Source: Streptomyces cellulosae
GTDB lineage: Bacteria > Actinomycetota > Actinomycetes > Streptomycetales > Streptomycetaceae
Direction: 5' to 3'
Length of the DNA stretch: 64,000 bases
NCBI GenBank assembly: GCA_014655195.1
Contig: BNBH01000002.1
Coordinates: 242,406-306,405, forward strand
This document shows, one piece after another, positions 46,331-54,864 of the stretch. The first letter of the stretch is position 1. Each line of letters opens with the position of its first letter. The notes below the pieces were generated by a model. It was not told where the DNA came from. It made no database searches and saw nothing but the letters and a program-made list of their open reading frames with translations. Made by a program: the position numbers and the translations under genes.

Positions 46331-46618
46331 ATGAGCGTGTTCGCGCAGGTGATCTACATCGCGCTGATGGTGTTCCTCATCGTGCTGATCTTCCGTTTGG
46401 TCATGGATTACGTGTTCCAGTTCGCCCGCTCATGGCAACCCGGCAAGGCGATGGTGGTCGTTCTGGAGGCCACCTACACTGTCACCGATCCACCGCTGAA
46501 GCTTCTGCGGCGGTTCATCCCGCCGCTGCGTCTCGGGGGCGTGGCGCTCGACCTGTCCTTCTTCGTCCTGATGATCATCGTCTGGATCCTCATCTCCGTC
46601 GCACAGAGGTTTGTGTGA
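46331..46618 (+). CDS. ylmG: YlmG/YggT-family membrane protein
   Basis: A 95-residue protein with two YggT-type membrane helices (VIYIALMVFLIVLIFRLVMD and LSFFVLMIIVWILISVAQR) joined by the conserved segment ATYTVTDPPLKLLRRFIPP and LRLGGVALD. The family lies next to sepF in many bacteria and plastids; the function is unclear, with links to nucleoid and division protein placement. The start is ATG at 46331. Confidence 0.92.
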   Translation: MSVFAQVIYIALMVFLIVLIFRLVMDYVFQFARSWQPGKAMVVVLEATYTVTDPPLKLLRRFIPPLRLGGVALDLSFFVLMIIVWILISVAQRFV

Positions 46619-46673
46619 TGAGGCTGGACGATACGGTCTTGCCGACTGCCGATGACTACGTTGAGGTGAAGAG

Positions 46674-47819
46674 ATGCCGTTGACCCCCGAGGACGTGCGG
46701 AACAAGCAGTTCACGACCGTCCGCCTCCGAGAAGGCTATGACGAGGACGAGGTCGATGCCTTCCTCGACGAGGTCGAAGCCGAACTGACGCGCCTGCTGC
46801 GCGAGAACGAGGACCTGCGCGCCAAGCTGGCCGCCGCCACGCGTGCCGCGGCGCAGAACCAGCAGAACATGCGCAAGCCTCCGGAGCAGCAGGACCAGCA
46901 GCAACAGCAGGGTCCGCCTCCCGGCATGCCCCAGCAGGGCATGCGAGGTCCCGGCGCTCCGGTGCCCGCCGGCATATCGGGCCCGCCGCAGCAGCAGATG
47001 GGCGGCCCCATGGGTGGCCCGCCCCAGCTGCCGAGCGGTGCTCCCCAACTGCCCGCCGGCCCCGGCGGACAGGGCGGCCCGCAGGGTCCCGGCCCCATGG
47101 GCCAGGGTCCCGGGCCGATGGGTCAGGGCGGCCCGATGCAGGGGCAGATGGGCCCGGGCGGCCCGATGGGCGGTCCCATGGGCGGTCCCGGTCTGCCCGG
47201 TCAGGGGGGTCCCGGTGGCGACAGCGCCGCGCGCGTCCTGTCGCTGGCCCAGCAGACCGCCGACCAGGCGATCGCGGAGGCCCGTTCCGAGGCCAACAAG
47301 ATCGTGGGCGAGGCGCGTTCGCGTGCCGAGGGCCTCGAGCGTGACGCCCGTGCCAAGGCCGACGCGCTGGAGCGGGACGCGCAGGAGAAGCACCGCGTCG
47401 CGATGGGCTCCCTGGAGTCCGCCCGCGCCACGCTGGAGCGCAAGGTCGAGGACCTGCGCGGCTTCGAGCGCGAGTACCGCACGCGGCTGAAGTCCTACCT
47501 GGAGTCGCAGCTGCGCCAGCTGGAGACGCAGGCGGACGACTCGCTCGCCCCGCCGCGTCAGCCCGCGAGCGCCGCTCCGTCCCTGCCGCCGTCCCCGGCG
47601 CCCTCGATGGCCCCGGCCGGCGCGGGTGCCCCGTCCTACGGCGGCAACCAGACGATGGGCGGCGGCCCCGGCCAGTCCGGCCCGTCGTACGGCGGTCAGC
47701 AGCAGATGCAGCCGGCGATGACCCAGCCCATGGCTCCGGTCCGTCCGCAGGGCCCGTCGCCGATGGGTCAGGCGCCCTCGCCGATGCGTGGCTTCCTGAT
47801 CGACGAGGACGACAACTGA
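46674..47819 (+). CDS. divIVA: Polar growth protein DivIVA
   Basis: A 381-residue coiled-coil protein that marks hyphal tips and branch points and directs wall growth. The conserved membrane-binding N-terminus is [41 protein letters not shown] Pro/Gln/Gly/Met-rich linker (about residues 68-180, for example [18 protein letters not shown]) separates it from the second coiled coil ([20 protein letters not shown] to [14 protein letters not shown]). A Pro/Gln/Gly-rich tail ends in [10 protein letters not shown]. The linker is typical of streptomycetes. The start is ATG at 46674 after GAGGTGAAGAG. A strong terminator follows. Confidence 0.97.
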   Translation: MPLTPEDVRNKQFTTVRLREGYDEDEVDAFLDEVEAELTRLLRENEDLRAKLAAATRAAAQNQQNMRKPPEQQDQQQQQGPPPGMPQQGMRGPGAPVPAGISGPPQQQMGGPMGGPPQLPSGAPQLPAGPGGQGGPQGPGPMGQGPGPMGQGGPMQGQMGPGGPMGGPMGGPGLPGQGGPGGDSAARVLSLAQQTADQAIAEARSEANKIVGEARSRAEGLERDARAKADALERDAQEKHRVAMGSLESARATLERKVEDLRGFEREYRTRLKSYLESQLRQLETQADDSLAPPRQPASAAPSLPPSPAPSMAPAGAGAPSYGGNQTMGGGPGQSGPSYGGQQQMQPAMTQPMAPVRPQGPSPMGQAPSPMRGFLIDEDDN

Positions 47820-47864
47820 CGGCCCTCGCGGTCATGAGTACGGCGTAGCAGTCGGCAGCGTTCA

Positions 47865-47902
47865 GGGCGGGGCCCCGGGTACACCAACCCGGGGCCCCGC
47901 CC
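47865..47902 (+). terminator. Terminator after divIVA
   Basis: GGGCGGGGCCCCGGGT (47865-47880) and ACCCGGGGCCCCGCCC (47887-47902) form a perfect 16-bp stem with a 6-base loop, followed by TTG. It closes the division cluster. Confidence 0.88.
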
Positions 47903-47982
47903 TTGTGCTACGCGTGTTCCCGCCGGTTCCCGATGGTTCGCTCCGTTTGTTCGGATGCGGCGGACATGTCCGACGCACGCAA

Positions 47983-48036
47983 CGCCGAAGGCCCGGTCCC
48001 CCGGAGAATGCCCTCCGGGGGACCGGGCCTTCGGCG
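47983..48036 (-). terminator. Terminator after ileS
   Basis: A perfect 24-bp inverted repeat (arms 47983-48006 and 48013-48036, core GGCCCGGTCCCCCGGAG) with a 6-base loop lies 11 bases past the ileS stop. It is symmetrical and could also stop residual read-through from divIVA. Confidence 0.88.
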
Positions 48037-48047
48037 TGTGACGCCGG

Positions 48048-51000
48048 CTACGCCTTGCGCAGACGGAACGTCAGGGACAGGCCCTCGTCCGTGAACGGGG
48101 CGCCGTAGGTGTCGTCCGCCTCGCCCCGGGCGAAGTCCGTGGCGAGCACCTCGTCGGCGATCAGCTCCGCGTGCTCGGTCAGCGCGGCCGACGTGGCGGC
48201 GTCGTCCGACGTCCAGCGCAGGGCGATCCGGTCGGCCACGTCCAGGCCGCTGTTCTTGCGGGCCTCCTGGATCAGCCGGATCGCGTCACGGGCCAGACCG
48301 GCGCGGCGCAGCTCCTCGGTGATCTCCAGGTCCAGGGCGACCGTGGCGCCCGCGTCGGACGCCACCGACCAGCCCTCGCGCGGGGTTTCCGTGATGATCA
48401 CCTCGTCCGGGGAGAGGGTGATCGTCTCGCCGTCGACCTCCACCGAGGCCGTGCCCTCACGCAGGGCCTGGGACAGCGCGGCGGCGTCCGCGTTCGCGAC
48501 CGCCCTGGCCACGTCCTGGACCCGCTTGCCGAACCGCTTGCCCAGCGCGCGGAAGTTGGCCTTGGCCGTGGTGTCCACCAGCGAGCCGCCCACCTCGGAC
48601 AGCAGCGCCAGCGACTCGACGTTCAGCTCCTCCGTGATCTGCGCGTGGAGCTCCGGGCCGAGGGCGTCGAAGCCGGCCGCCGCGATCAGCGCCCGCCGCA
48701 GCGGCTGGCGCGTCTTGACGCCCGACTCGGCGCGCGTGGCACGGCCCAGCTCCACCAGGCGGCGCACCAGCGCCATCTGGCGGGACAGCTCCGGGTCGAC
48801 GGCGGACAGGTCCGCCTCCGGCCACGACGCCAGGTGCACCGACTCCGGCGCGCCCGGCGTGACCGGGACGACCAGGTCCTGCCACACCCGCTCGGTGATG
48901 AACGGGGTCAGCGGGGCCATGAGCTTGGTCACCGTCTCCACGACCTCGTGCAGGGTGCGCAGCGCGGCCTTGTCGCCCTGCCAGAAGCGGCGGCGGGAGC
49001 GGCGGACGTACCAGTTGGAGAGGTCGTCGACGAACGCGGACAGCAGCTTGCCGGCCCGCTGGGTGTCGTAGTTCTCCAGCGCCTGGGTCACCTGGTCGGT
49101 GAGGGCGTGCAGCTCGGACAGCAGCCAGCGGTCCAGCACCGGGCGGTCGGCCGGGGCCGGGTCGGCCTCGCTCGGCGCCCAGCTCGACGTACGGGCGTAC
49201 AGGGCCTGGAAGGCGACCGTGTTCCAGTACGTGAGGAGCGTCTTGCGGACGACCTCCTGGATGGTGCCGTGGCCCACGCGGCGGGCCGCCCAGGGCGAGC
49301 CGCCGGCCGCCATGAACCAGCGCACCGCGTCCGCGCCGTGCTGGTCCATCAGCGGGATCGGCTGCAGGATGTTGCCCAGGTGCTTGGACATCTTCCGGCC
49401 GTCCTCGGCGAGGATGTGGCCCAGGCAGACCACGTTCTCGTACGACGACTTGTCGAAGACGAGCGTGCCGACCGCCATCAGCGTGTAGAACCAGCCGCGG
49501 GTCTGGTCGATGGCCTCGCAGATGAACTGCGCCGGGTAGCGGGCCTCGAACAGCTCCTTGTTCTTGTACGGGTAGCCCCACTGCGCGAACGGCATCGAGC
49601 CCGAGTCGTACCAGGCGTCGATGACCTCGGGCACGCGCGTGGCCGTGGCGGCGCAGCCGTCCTGCGGGCACGCGAAGGTGACCTCGTCGATGAACGGGCG
49701 GTGCGGGTCGAGCCCCGATTGGTCCGTGCCCGTCAGCTCGGTCAGCTCGGCGAGGGAGCCGACGCAGGTGAGGTGGTTCTCCTCGCAGCGCCAGACCGGC
49801 AGCGGGGTGCCCCAGTAGCGGTTGCGGGACAGCGCCCAGTCGATGTTGTTGTTCAGCCAGTCGCCGTACCGGCCGTGCTTGACCGTGTCCGGGAACCAGT
49901 TGGTCTTCTCGTTCTCCTCGAGCAGCCGGTCCTTGACGGCCGTGGTGCGGATGTACCAGGACGGCTGCGCGTAGTAGAGCAGCGCGGTGTGGCAGCGCCA
50001 GCAGTGCGGGTAGCTGTGCTCGTACGGCAGGTGCCGGAAGAGCAGGCCGCGCTGCTGAAGGTCCTCGGTGAGCTGTTCGTCGGCCTTCTTGAAGAAGACC
50101 CCGCCGACCAGCGGCAGGTCCTCCTCGAAGGTGCCGTCGGGGCGGACCGGGTTGACCACGGGCAGGCCGTAGGAGCGGCAGACCTTGAGGTCGTCCTCAC
50201 CGAAGGCGGGGGACTGGTGGACCAGACCCGTGCCGTCCTCGGTGGTGACGTACTCGGCGTTGACCACGTAGTGGGCGGGCTCGGGGAACTCCACCAGCTC
50301 GAACGGGCGCCGGTAGGTCCAGCGCTCCATCTCGGCGCCGGTGAAGGTCTGCCCGGTGGTCTCCCAGCCCTCGCCGAGCGCCTTCTCGACCAGCGGCTCG
50401 GCGACGACCAGCTTCTCCTCGCCGTTCGTCGCCACCACGTACGTGACCTCGGGGTGGGCGGCGACCGCCGTGTTGGACACCAGGGTCCACGGGGTGGTCG
50501 TCCACACCAGCAGGGCCGCCTCGCCGGCCAGCGGGCCGGAGGTCAGCGGGAAGCGGACGTAGACCGACGGGTCGACGACCGTCTCGTAGCCCTGGGCCAG
50601 CTCGTGGTCCGACAGGCCGGTGCCGCAGCGGGGGCACCAGGGGGCGACACGGTGGTCCTGGACCAGGAGGCCCTTGTTGAAGATCTCCTTCAGCGACCAC
50701 CAGACCGACTCGACGTACTCCGGGTCCATGGTCCGGTACGCCTCGTCGAGGTCGACCCAGTAGCCCATGCGGGTCGTCAGCTCGGCGAAGGCGTCCGTGT
50801 GCCGGGTCACGGACTCACGGCACTTGGCGTTGAACTCGGCGATGCCGTACGCCTCGATGTCCTGCTTGCCGGAGAAGCCCAGCTCCTTCTCCACGGCCAG
50901 TTCCACCGGCAGGCCGTGGCAGTCCCAGCCGGCCTTGCGGGCCACGTGGTAGCCCCGCATGGTGCGGAAGCGGGGGAAGACGTCCTTGAAGACGCGGGCC

Positions 51001-51191
51001 TCGATGTGGTGGGCGCCGGGCATGCCGTTGGCGGTGGGCGGGCCCTCGTAGAACACCCATTCGGGGCGGCCCTCGGACTGCTCCAGGCTCTTGGCGAAGA
51101 TCTTCTGCTCGTCCCAGAACTTGAGCACCGTGTGCTCGAGCGCGGGCAGGTCGACCTGGGCGGGTACCGGGCGGTACGTCGGCGTTGTCAT
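48048..51191 (-). CDS. ileS: Isoleucyl-tRNA synthetase, long eukaryote-like type
   Basis: A 1047-residue class I synthetase charging tRNA-Ile. The HIGH element appears as HHIE in PTANGMPGAHHIEARVF (residues 61-64) and the second signature as EDGRKMSKHLGN near residue 600. VWTTTPWTLVSNTAVAAHP and the following segment form the editing domain. FVDDLSNWYVRRSRRRFW marks the anticodon-binding part. The length and HHIE motif fit the second IleRS clade, shared with eukaryotes and often less sensitive to mupirocin (established for the clade, not tested here). The start is ATG at 51191 after GGAGGAAG. Expression is controlled by the T-box leader. Confidence 0.96.
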   Translation of the reverse strand: MTTPTYRPVPAQVDLPALEHTVLKFWDEQKIFAKSLEQSEGRPEWVFYEGPPTANGMPGAHHIEARVFKDVFPRFRTMRGYHVARKAGWDCHGLPVELAVEKELGFSGKQDIEAYGIAEFNAKCRESVTRHTDAFAELTTRMGYWVDLDEAYRTMDPEYVESVWWSLKEIFNKGLLVQDHRVAPWCPRCGTGLSDHELAQGYETVVDPSVYVRFPLTSGPLAGEAALLVWTTTPWTLVSNTAVAAHPEVTYVVATNGEEKLVVAEPLVEKALGEGWETTGQTFTGAEMERWTYRRPFELVEFPEPAHYVVNAEYVTTEDGTGLVHQSPAFGEDDLKVCRSYGLPVVNPVRPDGTFEEDLPLVGGVFFKKADEQLTEDLQQRGLLFRHLPYEHSYPHCWRCHTALLYYAQPSWYIRTTAVKDRLLEENEKTNWFPDTVKHGRYGDWLNNNIDWALSRNRYWGTPLPVWRCEENHLTCVGSLAELTELTGTDQSGLDPHRPFIDEVTFACPQDGCAATATRVPEVIDAWYDSGSMPFAQWGYPYKNKELFEARYPAQFICEAIDQTRGWFYTLMAVGTLVFDKSSYENVVCLGHILAEDGRKMSKHLGNILQPIPLMDQHGADAVRWFMAAGGSPWAARRVGHGTIQEVVRKTLLTYWNTVAFQALYARTSSWAPSEADPAPADRPVLDRWLLSELHALTDQVTQALENYDTQRAGKLLSAFVDDLSNWYVRRSRRRFWQGDKAALRTLHEVVETVTKLMAPLTPFITERVWQDLVVPVTPGAPESVHLASWPEADLSAVDPELSRQMALVRRLVELGRATRAESGVKTRQPLRRALIAAAGFDALGPELHAQITEELNVESLALLSEVGGSLVDTTAKANFRALGKRFGKRVQDVARAVANADAAALSQALREGTASVEVDGETITLSPDEVIITETPREGWSVASDAGATVALDLEITEELRRAGLARDAIRLIQEARKNSGLDVADRIALRWTSDDAATSAALTEHAELIADEVLATDFARGEADDTYGAPFTDEGLSLTFRLRKA

Positions 51192-51201
51192 CAGCGGGCT
51201 T

Positions 51202-51420
51202 CCTCCGGCGGACTTGCTGCCTTCCGACCGGAGGGACGAGAGCCACTTGCTGTGGACGCCGTGTGCGGCGCGCTCCCGCGGTACCACCCTCCTTGGCCCT
51301 CCGGTGCGCCGTACGCAACGGTGAGCCCCCTCATTCGGGTCGCGATGCCGGTTCTACTCGCCGCTGCGGCCCGCTGCGGCTTTCTTCCGGCGGCTCCGGG
51401 GTGATCTTCACGTCGCGCTC
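51202..51420 (-). promoter_or_regulatory. ileS T-box riboswitch, translational type
   Basis: On the reverse strand AGGGTGGTACCGCG (51290-51277) is the conserved T-box bulge that senses an uncharged tRNA 3' end. Candidate Ile specifier triplets AUC lie at 51405-51403 and near 51345. Downstream, CCCTCCGG (51235-51228) can pair with the ileS ribosome site CCGGAGG (51208-51202) or with CCGGAGGG just before the T-box (51304-51297). That gives two exclusive states. No U-rich terminator is seen, so control is probably of translation, as known for actinobacterial ileS. Limits are approximate. Confidence 0.9.
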
Positions 51421-51778
51421 GCCCCCGGGCTCACACCGTCCCCGGGTCGCTCTGGGCTGCGTACGCCGCTACTCGTCCCCATCCACGCTTTTCGCTCCGC
51501 CCAGTGTACGGCGCGGCGGCACGGGCGGCCGACCGCTTTTCCCACGACGGTACGCCCGGGAATGCCCCGAATGGAGCGGTACGCCTGTTCGGAACGCCGG
51601 GACGTCCGTGCGGGCGGCATACCCGGCGGGTAGCTGGGCACAACGCATGCAGGTCGCCGCGCGGCGTGCGCGGGGCGAGGCGACCTGGCGGTGCGCCCCG
51701 TTGCCGCGGGGTCCGAGTCGATTTATCGTCCCAGCACGATGCGCGCGCAAGATCACAATGTGTGAAGGGGCCGCGGCC
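51421..51778. other. Divergent gap between ileS leader and the DksA-like gene
   Basis: This segment must hold the ileS promoter (reverse) and the promoter of the DksA-like gene (forward). TACACT on the reverse strand at 51508-51503 is a possible -10 for ileS and would start transcription about 80 bases upstream of the T-box. No further structure was recognised. Confidence 0.35.
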
Positions 51779-52588
51779 ATGGTGGCGAAGAAGGGTGCGG
51801 CGGCCGAGGCCGCCGCCGGGACGGAGGCCGGTGCGGCCGAGGCCGCGTCCGGGGCGACGGCGTCGAAGGGTGCCACCGCGAAGGCGAAAGGCCGCAAGGC
51901 CACCGCGAAGAAGCTCGCAGGGAAGAAGCCGGCACGGGGGGCCGCCGGGAAGGCGGCCGCCGCGGGCCGGGGTGAGGGCGGCCGTCGGGGCGCCCCCGAG
52001 GAGAACGGTGCGGCCAGGACCAGCGGGTCCGCTCAGGACGGGGCCGGGCACAGCGCGGCCGACGACGCGGACGCGGCCGAGGCCGCGGCGCAGACGGGAG
52101 TGACGACGGTGGGTGCGAAGAAGACCCCTGGTCCGGCGGCGACGGCGGCGGCGACCGCCGTGCCCAAGGCCCGGCACGGCGCGGTGGAGCCGGGCGAGCT
52201 CGCGGTGCGTCCCGGCGAGGAGCCGTGGACCGACGAAGAGGTGGAGGAGGCGCGGGCCGAGCTGATGTCGGAGGTGCTGCGGCTGCGCGAGGAGATCAGC
52301 TCGTCCGAGCGGTCGCTGGCCGGCCTGATGCGGGACTCCGGCGACGGCGCGGGCGACGACGACGCCGACACCGGCACCAAGAACATCACCCGGGAGCACG
52401 AACTGGCCCTCGCGGCGAACGCGCGCGAGATGCTCGACCAGTTCGAGCGGGCCCTCCAGCGGCTCGACGCGGGCACCTACGGCCTGTGCGAGAACTGCGG
52501 CAATCCCATCGGCAAGGCCCGGATGCAGGCCTTCCCGAGGGCCACCCTGTGCGTCGAGTGCAAGCAGAAGCAGGAGCGCCGGTACTGA
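51779..52588 (+). CDS. TraR/DksA-type zinc-finger protein with basic Ala/Lys-rich head
   Basis: A 269-residue protein. The first 60 residues are Lys/Ala-rich, histone-H1-like (KAKGRKATAKKLAGKKPARG), and a disordered Ala/Gly/Asp stretch follows. From about residue 145 there is a DksA-like coiled coil (LRLREEISSSERSLAGLMRD, then HELALAANAREMLDQFERAL) and a C4 zinc finger, YGLCENCGNPIGKARMQAF and CVECKQKQ. DksA relatives enter the RNA polymerase secondary channel, while the basic head could bind nucleic acid. The start is ATG at 51779; an in-frame ATG at 51758 is less well placed. lspA follows. Confidence 0.85.
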   Translation: MVAKKGAAAEAAAGTEAGAAEAASGATASKGATAKAKGRKATAKKLAGKKPARGAAGKAAAAGRGEGGRRGAPEENGAARTSGSAQDGAGHSAADDADAAEAAAQTGVTTVGAKKTPGPAATAAATAVPKARHGAVEPGELAVRPGEEPWTDEEVEEARAELMSEVLRLREEISSSERSLAGLMRDSGDGAGDDDADTGTKNITREHELALAANAREMLDQFERALQRLDAGTYGLCENCGNPIGKARMQAFPRATLCVECKQKQERRY

Positions 52589-52653
52589 GGAGCGGCCCCG
52601 CAGGCCGTGCCGTACCCTCGTCCTCAGTCAAGGACCTAGGCTGAGGGACTCAC

Positions 52654-53295
52654 GTGGCAGAGGCGGAGCGCATCATCGGTACGCCGGACACCCCGGACAC
52701 GGACCGGGACGGGCAGGACCGGGACCAGGAGGACCGGGACCTGCGGGACCGGGACGGTTCGGAGCCGGCCGGCGCCGACGGGACGACGGAGGAGGCGGAG
52801 CGGCCCCGCGGCAGGCGGCGGATCGCCGTGCTGTTCGCCGTCGCCGCCTTCGCCTACCTCCTCGACCTGGTCAGCAAGATGATCGTGGTCGCCAAGCTGG
52901 AGCACCACGAGCCGATCGAGGTCGTCGGCGACTGGCTGCGCTTCGAGGCGATCCGCAACGCGGGCGCCGCCTTCGGCTTCGGCGAGGCCTTCACGGTGAT
53001 CTTCACGGTCATCGCGGCCGCCGTCATCGTGGTGATCTTCCGCCTGGCCCGCAAGCTCTACAGCCTGCCCTGGGCCATCGCGCTCGGCCTGCTCCTCGGC
53101 GGCGCCCTCGGCAACCTCACCGACCGGATCTTCCGCTCGCCGGGCGTCTTCGAGGGCGCGGTCGTCGACTTCATCGCGCCCAAGCACTTCGCCGTGTTCA
53201 ACCTGGCCGACTCGGCCATCGTGTGCGGCGGCATCCTGATCGTGCTGCTGTCCTTCCGGGGTCTCGACCCGGACGGCACGGTCCACAAGGACTGA
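52654..53295 (+). CDS. lspA: Lipoprotein signal peptidase
   Basis: A 213-residue type II signal peptidase cutting before the lipid-modified Cys of prolipoproteins. About 50 residues of Asp/Arg-rich N-terminal extension ([19 protein letters not shown]) precede four membrane helices. Conserved boxes: [34 protein letters not shown] with one catalytic Asp, and [17 protein letters not shown] with the second. The start is GTG at 52654. It is upstream of rluD in the same direction, a common lspA-rluD pair. Confidence 0.94.
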   Translation: MAEAERIIGTPDTPDTDRDGQDRDQEDRDLRDRDGSEPAGADGTTEEAERPRGRRRIAVLFAVAAFAYLLDLVSKMIVVAKLEHHEPIEVVGDWLRFEAIRNAGAAFGFGEAFTVIFTVIAAAVIVVIFRLARKLYSLPWAIALGLLLGGALGNLTDRIFRSPGVFEGAVVDFIAPKHFAVFNLADSAIVCGGILIVLLSFRGLDPDGTVHKD

Positions 53296-53370
53296 CCGCG
53301 CGGCCCGCGAGGACTGAGGGTCCCGTCACTCCGGTGCGGGACCGACTCACCCGTCCGGCATACTCGACGG

Positions 53371-54315
53371 GTGAGCACGATTCCCGAGATCCGTACCCTG
53401 CCCGTGCCCGACGGCCTGGAGGGCGAGCGCGTCGACGCCGCCATCTCCCGCATGTTCGGCTTCTCCCGTACCAAGGCGGCCGAGCTCGCCGCCGCGGGGA
53501 AGGTCACGGTCGACGGGTCGGTGGTCGGAAAGTCCGAGCGGGTCAGCGGGGGCGCCTGGCTCGAGGTGGAGATGCCGCAGGCGCCCGCCCCGGTGCAGGT
53601 CGTCGCCGAGCCGGTCGAGGGCATGGAGATCGTGCACGACGACGACGACGTGGTCGTGATCGTGAAGCCCGTCGGCGTCGCCGCCCACCCCTCCCCGGGC
53701 TGGACCGGGCCGACCGTGATCGGCGGTCTGGCCGCCGCCGGCTACCGCATCTCGACCTCCGGCGCCGCCGAGCGCCAGGGCATCGTGCACCGCCTCGACG
53801 TCGGCACCTCCGGCCTGATGGTGGTCGCCAAGTCGGAGTACGCGTACACGTCGCTGAAGCGCCAGTTCAAGGAGCGCACGGTCGACAAGCGCTACCACAC
53901 GCTCGTCCAGGGCCACCCGGACCCGACCAGCGGCACCATCGACGCCCCCATCGGCCGCCACCCGCAGCACGACTACAAGTGGGCGGTCACCGCCGAGGGC
54001 AAGCCGTCCGTCACGCACTACGACCTGATCGAGGCGTTCCGCGCGGCCTCCCTGCTCGACGTGAAGCTGGAGACCGGCCGCACGCACCAGATCCGCGTGC
54101 ACATGGCCGCCCACCGCCACCCCTGCGTCGGCGACCTCACCTACGGCGCCGACCCCACGCTCGCCAAGCGGCTGAAGCTGACCCGGCAGTGGCTGCACGC
54201 CGTGCGCCTCGGCTTCGAGCATCCCGGCGACGGGCAGTGGGTGGAGTTCTCCTGCGACTACCCGGACGACCTCCAGCAGGCGCTCGACCAGGTCCGCGAG
54301 GAGACCTGGGCATGA
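53371..54315 (+). CDS. rluD: RluA/RluD-family 23S rRNA pseudouridine synthase
   Basis: A 314-residue enzyme. An N-terminal S4 RNA-binding domain ([20 protein letters not shown]) is followed by the synthase with the catalytic Asp in [18 protein letters not shown], and [15 protein letters not shown] and [19 protein letters not shown]. In E. coli RluD modifies 23S positions 1911, 1915 and 1917. The start is GTG at 53371. It overlaps the next gene by ATGA. Confidence 0.93.
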   Translation: MSTIPEIRTLPVPDGLEGERVDAAISRMFGFSRTKAAELAAAGKVTVDGSVVGKSERVSGGAWLEVEMPQAPAPVQVVAEPVEGMEIVHDDDDVVVIVKPVGVAAHPSPGWTGPTVIGGLAAAGYRISTSGAAERQGIVHRLDVGTSGLMVVAKSEYAYTSLKRQFKERTVDKRYHTLVQGHPDPTSGTIDAPIGRHPQHDYKWAVTAEGKPSVTHYDLIEAFRAASLLDVKLETGRTHQIRVHMAAHRHPCVGDLTYGADPTLAKRLKLTRQWLHAVRLGFEHPGDGQWVEFSCDYPDDLQQALDQVREETWA

Positions 54316-54779
54316 GCCCGGCGGTCACGGTGCGGGTCGCGGAGGACCCCGCCGACCGCGAGGCGTGCTTCGCGGTCCGCAAGGAGGTCTTCGTCGCCGA
54401 GCAGGGCGTCCCCGAGGACATCGAGTACGACGCCCATGACGCGGACGCCGTGCACCTGCTCGCGGCCGACGCCGACGGCACCCCGCTCGGCACGGCCCGG
54501 CTGCTGCACGGCGCCGCCGCCGCGGCGAAGAACGGCGGCGACCCGTCGGTCGGCTCCCTCGGCCGGCTCGCCGTGCTGAAGCGTGCGCGCGGCCTCGGCG
54601 TCGGCGCGGCGCTCGTACGGGCCGTCGAGGACGCCGCCCGGGAGCGCGGGCTCACCGGCGTCGACCTGCACGCGCAGACCCACGCCCTCGGCTTCTACGA
54701 GCGGCTCGGCTACCAGGCCTACGGTCCGGAGTTCCCCGACGCGGGCATGCCGCACCGGGCCATGCGGCGCGCACTGTAG
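54312..54779 (+). CDS. GNAT-family N-acetyltransferase
   Basis: A 155-residue acetyltransferase. The acetyl-CoA pyrophosphate loop is [20 protein letters not shown] and the C-terminal strand-helix reads [40 protein letters not shown] resembles the ElaA/predicted acyltransferase group. The substrate is unknown. The ATG at 54312 overlaps the rluD stop, so it is co-translated with rluD. Confidence 0.88.
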   Translation: MSPAVTVRVAEDPADREACFAVRKEVFVAEQGVPEDIEYDAHDADAVHLLAADADGTPLGTARLLHGAAAAAKNGGDPSVGSLGRLAVLKRARGLGVGAALVRAVEDAARERGLTGVDLHAQTHALGFYERLGYQAYGPEFPDAGMPHRAMRRAL

Positions 54780-54864
54780 CCGGGGCACCCGTGCCCGCGC
54801 CGGGAGCGGCGCGCATGGCAGGCTGGACAGCGCCCGACCCGTCCGACCACCGGGAGCGGTGACC

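Noticed and set aside
48171..51404. Long forward open frame opposite ileS
   Set aside because: Antisense to a complete isoleucyl-tRNA synthetase and crosses its T-box; no motif.
52622..52646. CCTCAG/CTGAGG inverted repeat before lspA
   Set aside because: Only six bases with a 13-base loop; too weak to call an operator or terminator.
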